Source of the DNA: Ornithodoros turicata
Taxonomy: Eukaryota > Arthropoda > Arachnida > Ixodida > Argasidae
Assembly: GCF_037126465.1 (NCBI RefSeq)
Contig: NC_088201.1
Location: 5,275,001 to 5,339,000, forward strand
Direction: 5' to 3'
Length of the DNA: 64,000 bases
Shown: positions 22,734-39,906 of the stretch, one piece after another
Layout of the letters: each line of letters begins with the position of its first letter
Numbering within the stretch: position 1 is the first letter of the stretch
Translations under genes and position numbers: made by a program
Notes under the pieces: generated by a model
What the model saw: only the letters and a program-made list of their open reading frames with translations
Databases searched by the model: none
What the model was told of the DNA's origin: nothing

Positions 22734-23211
22734 CCTACCGCGTGCCGGCAGGCCACGCGCGCGGCCCAGCGTTGGCGATGCAGTTTCGCCCCTATGCTGT
22801 TTTGGGGAATGAGTATACGGGGTGGGTCTCGGGGTCCGCACGACGGACCCTCGAAATGGGCGTTAGGATGAGGAAGGTCGTTACCAGTCCGGGGTGAGAG
22901 CAGCTGCAAGATGGAACTGTATAGCTGTTCGAGCACAGGAGCAGTAAGAAAGCGAGCCGAGGTGTAAAAAAAAAAAAAAAAAGATGTGTTTGCATTGCTG
23001 CCTCGGCTGCTTTCTTTCATTCAGCGTCGCAGTGTGAACAACACCTCCACAAGCAACACGGACAACCACGGGAAACAGGTTGACGTGTATGGTCCAGAGC
23101 ATGGAGGAAGCTCTGCTGTATACGCCATTTCCCGGCACTTTTCGGTGCAGTAAAGGACGATCTGCTGTGAACTGCATGGTTCTTTGTACCCATGAAGTGT
23201 ACACTCTAAGA

Positions 23212-23729
23212 AGAAGAAAAAAAAGGAGTAAAATGGGGAGTAATTGCAACTTCTAGTCCCTTAGACTGCAATTACTCCCCCATTTTAGTCCTTTAACCCC
23301 GACATTTACTCCCCAGAACTGCAAATTGTTGCTGAACTGCGCAAACGGTCCTCCGAATGCAATAGTCCACGTAAATATGTGTTCTTTGTCAATTTCATGG
23401 CATAAGGCTGTATAACTCAGCCAGCTTAGCAATTTTCCGCCCACTCTGAGTAAGAAACAGTTAGCGCATCTTTGTTCGCAAATTGTGCCCTATGTATGGC
23501 CCAACATTTTATATCACTCGATATATCACGCTTGACGGTTTGCTTCAAAGTATTTTCATGCATGCACACGGATTATGTACCTGGGACTCTTATAACAGCG
23601 CGTGAAATGCAGTTTCCGCTCTGTAACATTCATTTACTCCCGTGCATTTACTCCCGAAAGGGACTATTTTTTGTGGCAATGCATTTAGTCCCCAAAAGGA
23701 GTAAAATTACATATTTTTTTCTTAGAGTG
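23212..23729. mobile_element. ~520-bp MITE, inverted copy
   Basis: Same element in the opposite orientation, flanked by TA on both sides, in the 5' flank of CNNM copy A. Further degraded copies: about 5791-6115 and 24885-25207. Confidence 0.75.
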
Positions 23730-24345
23730 TAGAGGCGATAGGTGTAAGCGAGGGTGCAAGCGAGGGTGCAGGCTAGGATGCAAGAGGAAGGAAGCAGGAG
23801 CAAGCCATCGCCGGAACCTGATGTTACATCTCACATGTGGTATACACTGATTTGGAGGGGGGGGGGGGCTAAGGGGAGCTCAAGCCCCCCCTACCTGCCA
23901 CGGACCGACCCACACAAATCGTGCAAATCCGAGAACATAATGTATGTGTGTGTGTGGGGGGGGGGGGGGACCAGTGTGACGATCGCGAAAGTTCTTGCAG
24001 TTCATGGCGTCTATCTAAGAAGCACTCTTGAATGGTTTTCAAAGTATGAGCTTTTCAATATACTCCCAATCTCGTGACACCACCTCATTGGTCATGACAG
24101 CCTATACATGTAATCGTACTGTGAACGTCTAAATAAACTATTTTCGTTCCTTTTTTTAATCCTCAGTTTGTAGTGTGCACGAGTATGTGTGTGTTGTCGA
24201 CACAGGATCAGCGGGGGGGGGGGGGGCGAGTTTTCGTATCGAGCCCCCCCTACCTTGGAGGTCTGGCTACGCCACTGCTCCTCGATAAACTAAGTTGCAG
24301 AATTATTTCGCAGCAAATGAGGCTTCACTAGACGAGTAAAGCCTG

Positions 24346-24518
24346 CGGCAAAATCGGGTGTAGTTGGCGACCTAACTACTGTAGTTAACTACTCAAAATA
24401 GTAGTTTAACTAGTAGTTGCCACTACATTTCTGCAAGTAGTTGATAACTACTTTTTAAGTACAATGAGGTAGTTTAACTAGTAGTTGAGCTACATGTAGT
24501 TAACTACTGACCATCACT
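24346..24518. repeat. TAGTTAACTACT-rich dispersed repeat, copy 1
   Basis: Shares GCGGCAAAATCGG, GTAGTTGATAACTACTTTTT and GCCATCACTG-type end with 50349-50526. Confidence 0.75.
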
Positions 24519-25456
24519 GCTGGACAGATAAAAATGCGACCTTATTCGAGCCGGCCTTTCGGGGTGTCCTGGCTACCATGGATTTTTACTGGTTTATTGC
24601 CTGACGCCAAGTTAGTTGTAGTCTGAAATAACTAAAGCAACTTTTAGTTAAAAAAGACATTTCATGCATCGCATTGATTCAAAAGTCTATGTATACAAAG
24701 CTCACTGCGTTGCGTTTGCTACCGTGCACGCTGTAACCAAGTCCGGGTTTGCAAAATGAACATTCTCTCTAATTCCCAATAACGAGCGAGTCTCATAAGT
24801 GCATACTACTTCGTGATGAGCATCCTATTTTGCAATATACATTGCAGCGAAATGGAAGGCACGAGAATCATGCGGCAACCCTAGTGAGAATACTTTGAAT
24901 TAAAACCGTGATATATATCGAGTGAGGTAAAATGTTGTGACATGCGTAAGACACAATTTACTAAGAAAGTACCGCTATTTCTGACTGTGTGGGCAAAAAA
25001 TTGTATAATTATATAGCCTCGTTCCATCAAATTTGTAATGAGCACGTATTTACGTAAATCGTTGCATTCAGAGGACTATTTGCGAAGTTGGAGTAGCTAT
25101 TTGAAGTCCCGGGAAGTAAATTGCGGGGCAAGGGGACTAAAACGGGAAGTAATTGGGGGGGGGGGCAATTCCTCCCCAGTTCACACAATTTTTTTTATTA
25201 GTGTGCTTGTTTACAAGAGGAAAAATACAGAGAAGGTAGCTCACGTAACGTCTCAAAGTTATTTTTTGTCCGCAAAATGTTGAGCCAGCGGTAGGCCAAC
25301 AACTGTAATCTCAAAAGCGACACCTTTTGTGTGGCCACTCACAAACATTTAAAGTGTTACAAAAAGGCGTACGCCCTCATGTCTTCAACAAAGCCGGACT
25401 GGTAATCATCAAACTCAAGACCAATCACTACGTAGGTGAAAGTTACATGTTATAGG

Positions 25457-25674
25457 CAGGGGCGGATCCAGCCCCGCACTTGGGGGGGGGGGGGCATTGT
25501 CGAAGCGCGTAATTGTGACAAGCGATCCCCCCCCCCCCAAACACTAGGTTACACATCAGTTTTCCTACTCTATACCCTCCCCAATTACGCGATAAATAAC
25601 ACATGACTTTGTTCCTTTCAATGCGGGTCCAAGGGGGGGGGGCGATCGCCCTCTCCCCCTTGGATCCGCCACTG
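25457..25674. mobile_element. hAT-like MITE, CAG(G/T)GGCGGATCC type
   Basis: 218 bp; ends CAGGGGCGGATCCA and TGGATCCGCCACTG; flanking 8-mers GTTATAGG and GTTATATG match at 7 of 8. Confidence 0.75.
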
Positions 25675-26360
25675 GTTATATGGGTTATACCACGGTCACT
25701 TATACGAACTGAAATGATCAAAGTCATGTTTGCCATTTGCCACGAAAGCAGAGTGCACGCTTTTCGGTAACAATTAAAATATATGCAAGTGTCAATTAAT
25801 TAAGTTTTAGGAGAACTAGGAGAATGTAGAAGTGGCTGTCGGAGGGCGCTTACGACTTCCTAAAACTCCTACGTTGGGGACTTTTAGTACACCAGAAGGT
25901 ATATGAATCGAACCGTTGGTTTGAACTTTTGTTTTTGTTGCCTTCCGGAGCGGAACTGAACACTGAACCAACTGAACCCTTGTGGTCGAACCCGAACGAA
26001 CTGATAATATTTTCGGTTCGGCTCTCTGGGAAAGTTTCCATGGAACCCTTCTCGGACTCCGTTTCTGGAGCACCCCTCACGCCACCTAAGTACAGGTGGC
26101 GTTGCCCGTTCGCCGGCGGATACCAAACGAAAAGTGGTCAATAGCCCATCCAATCCAAATAGCCACAAGCCAAGATTGCGAGAAAAAAAAATCTGCTGTT
26201 TCTTGCAGACTGTCGCATGCTATCTTTCTGTGCGTGATACGCTGTCACACAAGCAGAATGAAGAGCGGCATACTGAAAGTACAGTATACGTTTCATACGT
26301 AACATTAGAAGAAGTGCATGACCTTCGAGCCTTGAGTACAGACGATTTCGTCTCGATCGG

Positions 26361-26454
26361 ATGGTCAGCGATGTTCCGAAGCGATGGAAAGGGAAGAGCT
26401 CAAAGAAAGGCAACAGAACGAACTTGCCGTTCTACAGTCGATATTTTTAGGTGA
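26361..26454 (+). other. Two overlapping upstream ORFs at the GCN2 start
   Basis: ATG at 26361 (29 codons, stop 26448-26450) and ATG at 26371 (27 codons, stop 26452-26454) both lie out of frame and run over the GCN2 ATG at 26384. If transcription starts upstream, scanning ribosomes meet them first. Their contexts are weaker than the GCN2 ATG. Function is inference. Confidence 0.45.
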
Positions 26455-29400
26455 CGTCAAAGACCTCCGTAAGCGTGACAAATGCAAAATTTGGCGACCA
26501 CTCGAAATCTCACTGACGCTACGACCCCAAGAAAGTATGACACGTCTGCGCGAAGTGCACGTACAAGTTGATCTACACGTCACTTGCTCAGTGCGGTATC
26601 CCTACGAAGCTCCAAAACTTTCCCTGTGCAACCCCAAGGGTCTTTCGAAAGATGCCATTTTGAAGATAGAAAAAGAACTGTCCGAGCTTAGTGAGCAGTT
26701 GAAGGGCGAAGTCATGATACTCGAGCTCGCCCAGCATGTTCAGAAGTGCCTGCACGATTACAATACTCCGAGATTTAGTTCATTTTACGATGAGATGCTT
26801 AATAATCGTGAGCAACAAGAAAAGGCGAAAGCGGCTGCTCAAGAGGCCCAGATGAGCCTGGAACGTCTGGAAGAGGAACGCAGACGTCAGGCTCTGGAAC
26901 AGGAGATCGAACGACGACAGGAAGAGATCAAGGTCGAAGAGGCTGCCCGACGATCGTCTTCTCAAGGTGGAAGCTGCAACCACGGGCCGCCGGAGATACT
27001 CGCATTTGCGGGTAGGACTGGGACGAAGCACGTGCAACGGGGTGCCTGTCTCGGTCACAGTTCCAGAGGATGTGTCGTATTTGCCGGCTTGGACCTGACT
27101 TCGGGGGCTCCCATGTGCGTTCTAGAATGGACTCCCATGACTGCAGAGAATGCTGCGACCATAGAACGTGAGCTTCAGTCCCTATTGCTACGGCTGTGCC
27201 ATTCGACGTTACTCCACTACTTGGGGTGTCTTTTTGTGCCGGAGAAAAGAGCACTGTACCTGCTCCAAGAGTTTGCTGGAGGCTGCTCGCTACGGTCTTA
27301 CGTAGCTCGTTCCATCACCATAGACGGCGCCCTGTTACGCAGTTATTTGCAAGGGACGTTGCAGGCCCTCGCGTACCTGCACCAACACTCTGTTGTTCAT
27401 AAAGATCTGAGAGATTCTGACGTCTTCATTGACAGCTGCGGCGGCGTACGTTTGGCAAACTACAGTCTGTCGTGTAAGTTGGCCGCGCTGTGTCAGGGAA
27501 GCAAGGAGCCCTCTTCAGGAGTTCGAGCAAAGAAGAAGAAAGGCGATGTCTATCAGCTGGGCTTGTTAGTTCTCGTACTAGTGAGGGGTCAGAAAGAAGG
27601 CCTCGTCGACATTCCGAGTACGCTGTCGGTCGACCTCCAAGACTTTCTCCGCTGCTGCTTGTGTGCACGAGATGCCGATCGGTGGTCGTGCGACCAACTG
27701 CTCTCCCATCCGTTCGTAATGGGAACGACGTCGATTCCTGCTAACATCGACGACGCCGGTGACACCGGACCGCCCGCCCTCCTAAACCACGCGGCCTCAA
27801 CCCATTCTCGCCTTCAAGCGGAATTCGAGACGCTCGAATGGCTGGGCAGAGGCGGCTTCGGTGACGTGTTTAAGGTCCGCAACCGTCTGGATGGCTGCAT
27901 TTACGCTCTTAAACGCATCCTGCTCAACCGTTCGAGTAGACTTCTCGACAAGAAAATTATGAGAGAAGTCAAGCTACTCTCAAGATTGAACCACGAGAAC
28001 ATAGTTCGTTACTACCACTCGTGGATAGAAGTGACTACTGAGGCTCCAAACGAAGACAGTCCCAGTGCATCTCGGGACTGGAGCATTCATAAGCCTAAAT
28101 CTGAGCATCCTTTTGGAAGCATGTGCATTTCGAGTAGCGACGACGACGACGATGACGTTGTGGTGTTTGAAGGCAGTCGAGAGGAAGAAGACGCGTCTGG
28201 AGACGAGGCTCCCGTCACGGTACGCAGTTACCACTTCATGTTCATCCAGATGGAATTCTGCGAAAAGAGCACGCTACGAACCGCTATCGACACGGGTCTC
28301 AGCAACAACGTGACTCGCGTGTGGCGACTCTTCCGAGAAATTGTGGAGGGACTCGCCCATATTCACCAGCAGGGAATGATACACCGCGACCTCAAGCCCG
28401 TCAACATTTTCCTCGACTCGAGCGACCGGGTCAAGATCGGAGATTTTGGTCTGGCAACGACGGCGTTGGTTCCCAGGGGCGAAGCCAACGAACTAGCGCT
28501 CGGCGACATCTCTAATCCCAGCAGCCTTACGGGCCGTGTGGGTACGGCGCTGTACACTGCCCCAGAATTACTGCAGACCGGAACCGTGATCTACAGCCAA
28601 AAGGTGGACATCTACAGCCTTGGCATCATACTGTTTGAGATGTGCTATCCGGCAATGCGTACGGCGATGGAACGGGTGCAACTGCTGGCCAAGCTGCGCC
28701 AGCCAGAAGTGGAGCTGCCAACAGGAAAAAGGCTTACTTCGCAGCAGAGCCACTTGGTTCGCTGGCTCCTGCAGCATGACCCTGCAAAGCGTCCGTCTTC
28801 GAAGCAGCTCTTGGCAGAGTTGCCACCTCCGAGGTTAGAGGAAGCGCAGCTCCACGACGCACTCTGCCATACGGTGGCCAATCCACGAAGCCGAGCCTAC
28901 AAGCTGATGGTCGAGGCTCTCTTCAGACAACAGGCTTCGCCTGTGCAGGACCACACGTACGATTCAGAGCTTGGCATGGCCCCCACCAGCACTGCTCTAG
29001 CTTTCCAGCACGTTGAGGGTGTCCTCGTAGAAGTGCTCAAACGTCACGGGGCCCTCCCACTGAGCGTGCCCACACTGTTGCCTCGGAACGGCCAATCTGA
29101 GGTCAGCGACAGCGTACTACTGCTCGACCCTGGGGGACTCGTAGTGTCGTTACCGCACGATCTACGTACACCATTTGCTCGCTACGTTGCTCGTCGTGAC
29201 GTGGCTTTCCTCAAGAGGTACACCATAGAGAAAGTGTACCGGCCTCGCCGAGTGCAGGGATGCCATCCTCGAGAACTGTACGAGTGCGCTTTTGACGTGG
29301 TTGCACCGGGGCCCTGCACGTGTCTTTTCGAAGCAGAAACGTTGCAGTTAGTAGCCGAAATAGTGAACGAGTTCCCAGAACTCCAAAATCGGGGTTACGT

Positions 29401-30730
29401 GGTGCGGCTGGGTCACACGGCGCTTCTGAGCTCGTTGCTCATTCACTGCGGCGTAGCTGAAGAGCATTGGGCTGTCGTGCGTACTACACTTTATGAGGCT
29501 CGCAGGGGCGACTCTCGTCTACAGCTGCAGCAACGGCTTTCCACACTGGCCGTACCAGAGTCGGCTGCCACGATGCTGGCACAATTTCACGAGCTCGAGG
29601 ACGTCCTGCCACGTGTGGCATCGGCATTCCGATTTGTTGCCAGGCAACGGGGACCTGCTGCGGCTCTCGCTCGACAAGCGCTGCATGAGCTGGAAGCCCT
29701 GCTAGAGCTGGCTGCAGCGATGGGACTCACTTTGCCCGTTGTTGTGGCACCCTGCCTCGTCGCCCCTCGCAACATATACACAGGACCCGTCTTTGAGGTG
29801 GCGTGCTCATCACGACGCGCTCAGAAAGCAGCGCGTGATGTCCTTGCCATCGGAGGTCGCTACGATGCCCTCGTTGCATCCTTTGCCATGGGTGGCCGAC
29901 GGGACGTCCGTGCAGTTGGCATAAGCATCGCCGTCGAGAAAATTGTCCAAGCTCTGTGCGAGGGCTCTCCGGACGACCTGCCGGGTGCTGCCGACTGTGC
30001 CCTGGGTATTGCTGGAGAGGTCCCGCCAGTCGTGCAACGAGACCAGGCCACTTTGCTCGGGGCCCTGTGGACAGCAAAGGCGCGTGTCCTGCTCCTACCA
30101 CCCCCAGAGGCTCTCGTAGCCGACGACCCCGGAATCCTGTGTCGCGAGCGCCGCATTCCATATCTAGCCCTGATGCGAGACGGTGAACCCGGAGTGGTTC
30201 GTCTGCGATGCACGGACAGGGACCGCACTGAACGGAAAGTACTCGCGGATGACTTGTGCGAGCTCGTGGCACGAACCTCAAAGACTAGTGATCTGCCACA
30301 GCCTCAACGTGGCCCCGAGTCGGGACCTCGCCTCGAGGCCGCAGCCCTTCGTATCTCGTTGCTCCTCGCCGACCGATCGCTCTCCGGTGCCCGGCGTCGA
30401 CGTCACGAAGCACAGATTGCTACCCAGCTGAGAGGTCTGGGTGCGACCCTGGCTGCAGCGTCCAAACCCCCGCTCGATGTGCTGGCCTGCGATCTCGATG
30501 GACAACTTCTGCGATCTACCATAGCGTATCTAGACGTAGAGGGAGGTCCGGAACCGTATCACAGCAGTATAGCGACGCTGCTGGATAGGCACCCACGTCA
30601 TCGCAAGTACCTGGCACGCTTAGCGGACGAGGTGCACGACCTGGTATTTCAAAGTGGGCGTACCGTTCTAGTGCTGTACGCGCTGCACGATAACACTTAC
30701 AAGGTGATGGTGTTTCCCTCTCGAACGTGA
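26384..30730 (+). CDS. GCN2: GCN2 eIF2-alpha kinase, full length, single exon
   Basis: Kinase that senses uncharged tRNA and stalled ribosomes and phosphorylates eIF2-alpha to start the integrated stress response. 1448 aa in one open frame. Domains: RWD (about 1-125, binds GCN1), charged helix (about 130-190), pseudokinase (about 230-450; VVHKDLRDSDVFID, with LANYSL in place of DFG), active kinase (about 480-810; GRGGFGDV near 487-495, ALKR Lys near 510, an acidic insert DDDDDD, HRDLKPVNIFLD near 667, DFG near 687, GTALYTAPE), HisRS-like domain (about 820-1230; FARYVARRDVAFLKRY, AIGGRYDALV, GISIAVEKI) and a C-terminal dimerisation and ribosome-binding domain. All catalytic residues are present. 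Slightly shorter than vertebrate GCN2 (about 1650 aa), mainly in linkers. The ATG has G at -3 and +4. No intron interrupts the frame, unlike every neighbouring gene. Confidence 0.96.
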   Translation: MEREELKERQQNELAVLQSIFLGDVKDLRKRDKCKIWRPLEISLTLRPQESMTRLREVHVQVDLHVTCSVRYPYEAPKLSLCNPKGLSKDAILKIEKELSELSEQLKGEVMILELAQHVQKCLHDYNTPRFSSFYDEMLNNREQQEKAKAAAQEAQMSLERLEEERRRQALEQEIERRQEEIKVEEAARRSSSQGGSCNHGPPEILAFAGRTGTKHVQRGACLGHSSRGCVVFAGLDLTSGAPMCVLEWTPMTAENAATIERELQSLLLRLCHSTLLHYLGCLFVPEKRALYLLQEFAGGCSLRSYVARSITIDGALLRSYLQGTLQALAYLHQHSVVHKDLRDSDVFIDSCGGVRLANYSLSCKLAALCQGSKEPSSGVRAKKKKGDVYQLGLLVLVLVRGQKEGLVDIPSTLSVDLQDFLRCCLCARDADRWSCDQLLSHPFVMGTTSIPANIDDAGDTGPPALLNHAASTHSRLQAEFETLEWLGRGGFGDVFKVRNRLDGCIYALKRILLNRSSRLLDKKIMREVKLLSRLNHENIVRYYHSWIEVTTEAPNEDSPSASRDWSIHKPKSEHPFGSMCISSSDDDDDDVVVFEGSREEEDASGDEAPVTVRSYHFMFIQMEFCEKSTLRTAIDTGLSNNVTRVWRLFREIVEGLAHIHQQGMIHRDLKPVNIFLDSSDRVKIGDFGLATTALVPRGEANELALGDISNPSSLTGRVGTALYTAPELLQTGTVIYSQKVDIYSLGIILFEMCYPAMRTAMERVQLLAKLRQPEVELPTGKRLTSQQSHLVRWLLQHDPAKRPSSKQLLAELPPPRLEEAQLHDALCHTVANPRSRAYKLMVEALFRQQASPVQDHTYDSELGMAPTSTALAFQHVEGVLVEVLKRHGALPLSVPTLLPRNGQSEVSDSVLLLDPGGLVVSLPHDLRTPFARYVARRDVAFLKRYTIEKVYRPRRVQGCHPRELYECAFDVVAPGPCTCLFEAETLQLVAEIVNEFPELQNRGYVVRLGHTALLSSLLIHCGVAEEHWAVVRTTLYEARRGDSRLQLQQRLSTLAVPESAATMLAQFHELEDVLPRVASAFRFVARQRGPAAALARQALHELEALLELAAAMGLTLPVVVAPCLVAPRNIYTGPVFEVACSSRRAQKAARDVLAIGGRYDALVASFAMGGRRDVRAVGISIAVEKIVQALCEGSPDDLPGAADCALGIAGEVPPVVQRDQATLLGALWTAKARVLLLPPPEALVADDPGILCRERRIPYLALMRDGEPGVVRLRCTDRDRTERKVLADDLCELVARTSKTSDLPQPQRGPESGPRLEAAALRISLLLADRSLSGARRRRHEAQIATQLRGLGATLAAASKPPLDVLACDLDGQLLRSTIAYLDVEGGPEPYHSSIATLLDRHPRHRKYLARLADEVHDLVFQSGRTVLVLYALHDNTYKVMVFPSRT

Positions 30731-31018
30731 TACGACTTTGTTTTGTGCGCGAAGAAGACATTTTGCAGTCAACCACATAAACCAGTCAAGTATTTGTCCC
30801 AGATCCTTTTGCCACAATCAGGCCACCATCATAGAGAGTCGTACACGGATTGTTGGTGTCTTCACGTCAGTGTTTCATGTTGGTGGATATGCACACAATG
30901 TTGCCATCAAATGCTCTGGTGCCCTGATCTTCCTGTGATGCTCAGTCTAATATGCCATAAATACAGTGCATTTTGTTTGATACTTTATGTGTTTGGGCTT
31001 TGCAAGTGCAAATGGCAG

Positions 31019-31041
31019 AATAAATGTTTTAGCAGAATAAA
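31019..31041 (+). terminator. Two poly(A) signals for GCN2
   Basis: AATAAA at 31019-31024 and 31036-31041, about 290-310 nt after the GCN2 stop. These are the first such hexamers downstream. Confidence 0.65.
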
Positions 31042-31389
31042 AGATTACCTCTCGTTGAAACATGTACTACCCACTCGGGAAATGGTGTATTCTACTTTTT
31101 TTTTTTTTTTTAAGTGCCTGCAAACAACCAGAGGCCATGTATCTTTTTATTTACCTGTAGGTAATGCCAATCAAAAACAGTGAAATAGCTAGTTAATGCC
31201 TGCTTTGTAAGCTTTAATCTTGAATGGAGGCACCACTTCTGTTAAAATGCTTGTGAATGTTTTTTTTTTTTTTTTTTTTTTAATGATGAACAGCAAAAGG
31301 TGCTGTACACTGATAGGGTACTTCGTTTTCGGGTTTTACGATTTTTCAAAATCGGGAGGGAAAAATCGGGTGCTATTTACACACCGAAA

Positions 31390-31467
31390 TTCGGGGAGAA
31401 ATCGGGCGCTATGATCTCGGTTTGATGTCACATCAAACAGAGATCATAGCGCCCGATTTATCCCCGA
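31390..31467. repeat. Long hairpin between GCN2 and CNNM copy B
   Basis: TTCGGGGAGAAATCGGGCGC and ATCATAGCGCCCGATTT arms pair around GGTTTGATGTCACATCAAAC, itself a hairpin. Confidence 0.8.
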
Positions 31468-31832
31468 ATTCACACACACACCACATCACCATTAGAAATG
31501 ACAGTATGTCTTTCTTAAAAATACAAACCTGCAAATTTTATTCTTTTTGGTCTCGGAAATGGCACGGGTTTGTGCCAGATATTAATCTGTCGAGCACGCG
31601 TGGTTCTGGCACGTGGGAAGACATGATCTGTTGAAACGGAACACCTGGCATGGAAACCACAACATCGACTTCGAGGAACAGCATAGCCGTCGAGCGCGCA
31701 GCCAAGCGCGCGCGCGCGCGTTCCTTCGATATCGCATCGCCGCGAGCGCCGCTACGGAGACCGGGGGAAGTCGATGGTAGCGACACTCAACGTTTCAGAT
31801 ACTGCAATGTTGATGTGCAGTGCGACCGTAAT

Positions 31833-39251
<7,419 letters not shown>

Positions 39252-39460
39252 GGCAGGGCTCCCCGGACTCCCGTCATCTAGTCTGGTACGGGTGGGTGAC
39301 GGCGACGCCGTGACAATCTCGACGGGAGGCTCCACCGGGGAAACTCACCGAGCTGCTCGGAATGCAACATTCCTTTTGCAATTCCCCCGGCAATATCTTG
39401 TACGTAGTAGTTGCATTTCTTGTTTGTGCCTTACATTTTTGTCGAGAGGGCATCCATTTT

Positions 39461-39466
39461 TTTATT
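39461..39466 (-). terminator. Poly(A) signal for Sec15
   Basis: TTTATT on the + strand reads AATAAA on the - strand, about 210 nt after the Sec15 stop. Its use would overlap the copy B 3' UTR. Confidence 0.5.
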
Positions 39467-39637
39467 CAGCGCGTTAAACATTGTTGGACTGCTGGTTCAC
39501 AGCGTGGACCCAATTTTATCAGCTGTATATTAAGGTTCCATCTCGAAGTAGGTAGGCCATTTTCCTCCTCTGCTTTTTGCAGTCACTTGGGTAGTCCTTT
39601 AACATCATGTACAGAAGCGGCCATTGCCAAAGCGATC

Positions 39638-39643
39638 AATAAA
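39638..39643 (+). terminator. Poly(A) signal for CNNM copy B
   Basis: AATAAA 387 nt after the copy B stop and 32 bp short of the Sec15 stop codon on the other strand. Confidence 0.65.
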
Positions 39644-39675
39644 ACATGTTTGTCCATGGCAGACTTCCTTTTTCC

Positions 39676-39906
39676 TCAGGGGCTCACCAGCTGCCGTAGC
39701 TGGCGAAGTACGGTTTCTTGCAGCTTTTTCTTGTCACGTTCCTTCTGCTTTAGCGAAGAGAACAGGTTCTTCTTCTTGTCCGCCTCGCGGACTTTCTCGA
39801 GGAGCTGGAGCGCGAGAGCGGCACTCACTCGCAGGTATCTGCTGGTCTCCTTGCTGTAGTCGTGAAAGTATGTCGACCAGTCTTCCGACATGAACAGGTC
39901 CAAGAG
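39676..39906 (-). CDS. Sec15: Sec15 exon 14 (C-terminus)
   Basis: Acceptor ATTTTCAG; encodes LLDLFMSEDWSTYFHDY and KERDKKKLQETV to the stop TGA at 39676-39678. This is the conserved C-terminal end bound by Rab11-type GTPases in the family. Confidence 0.95.
   Translation of the reverse strand, partial: LLDLFMSEDWSTYFHDYSKETSRYLRVSAALALQLLEKVREADKKKNLFSSLKQKERDKKKLQETVLRQLRQLVSP

Larger units (their letters stand above)
22734..26360. other. Divergent interval between CNNM copy A and GCN2
   Basis: Both genes start outward from this 3.6-kb interval. It holds the 23212-23729 MITE, poly-G/poly-C tracts near 23850-24250, the TAGTTAACTACT-rich repeat, a degraded MITE and the 25457-25674 element. 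No gene is supported; promoters of both genes must lie here but I see no clear core element. Confidence 0.5.

Noticed and set aside
22319..23020. 233-residue open frame on the - strand
   Set aside because: Alternate frame over CNNM copy A exon 1; the frame used by the gene (signal peptide, phase match) is different.
29727..30281. 184-residue open frame on the - strand
   Set aside because: Antisense shadow of the GC-rich 3' part of GCN2.
31650..31832. In-frame ATG 61 codons upstream in CNNM copy B
   Set aside because: It would place an Arg-rich segment ahead of the signal peptide; the ATG at 31833 has a good context and puts the signal peptide first.
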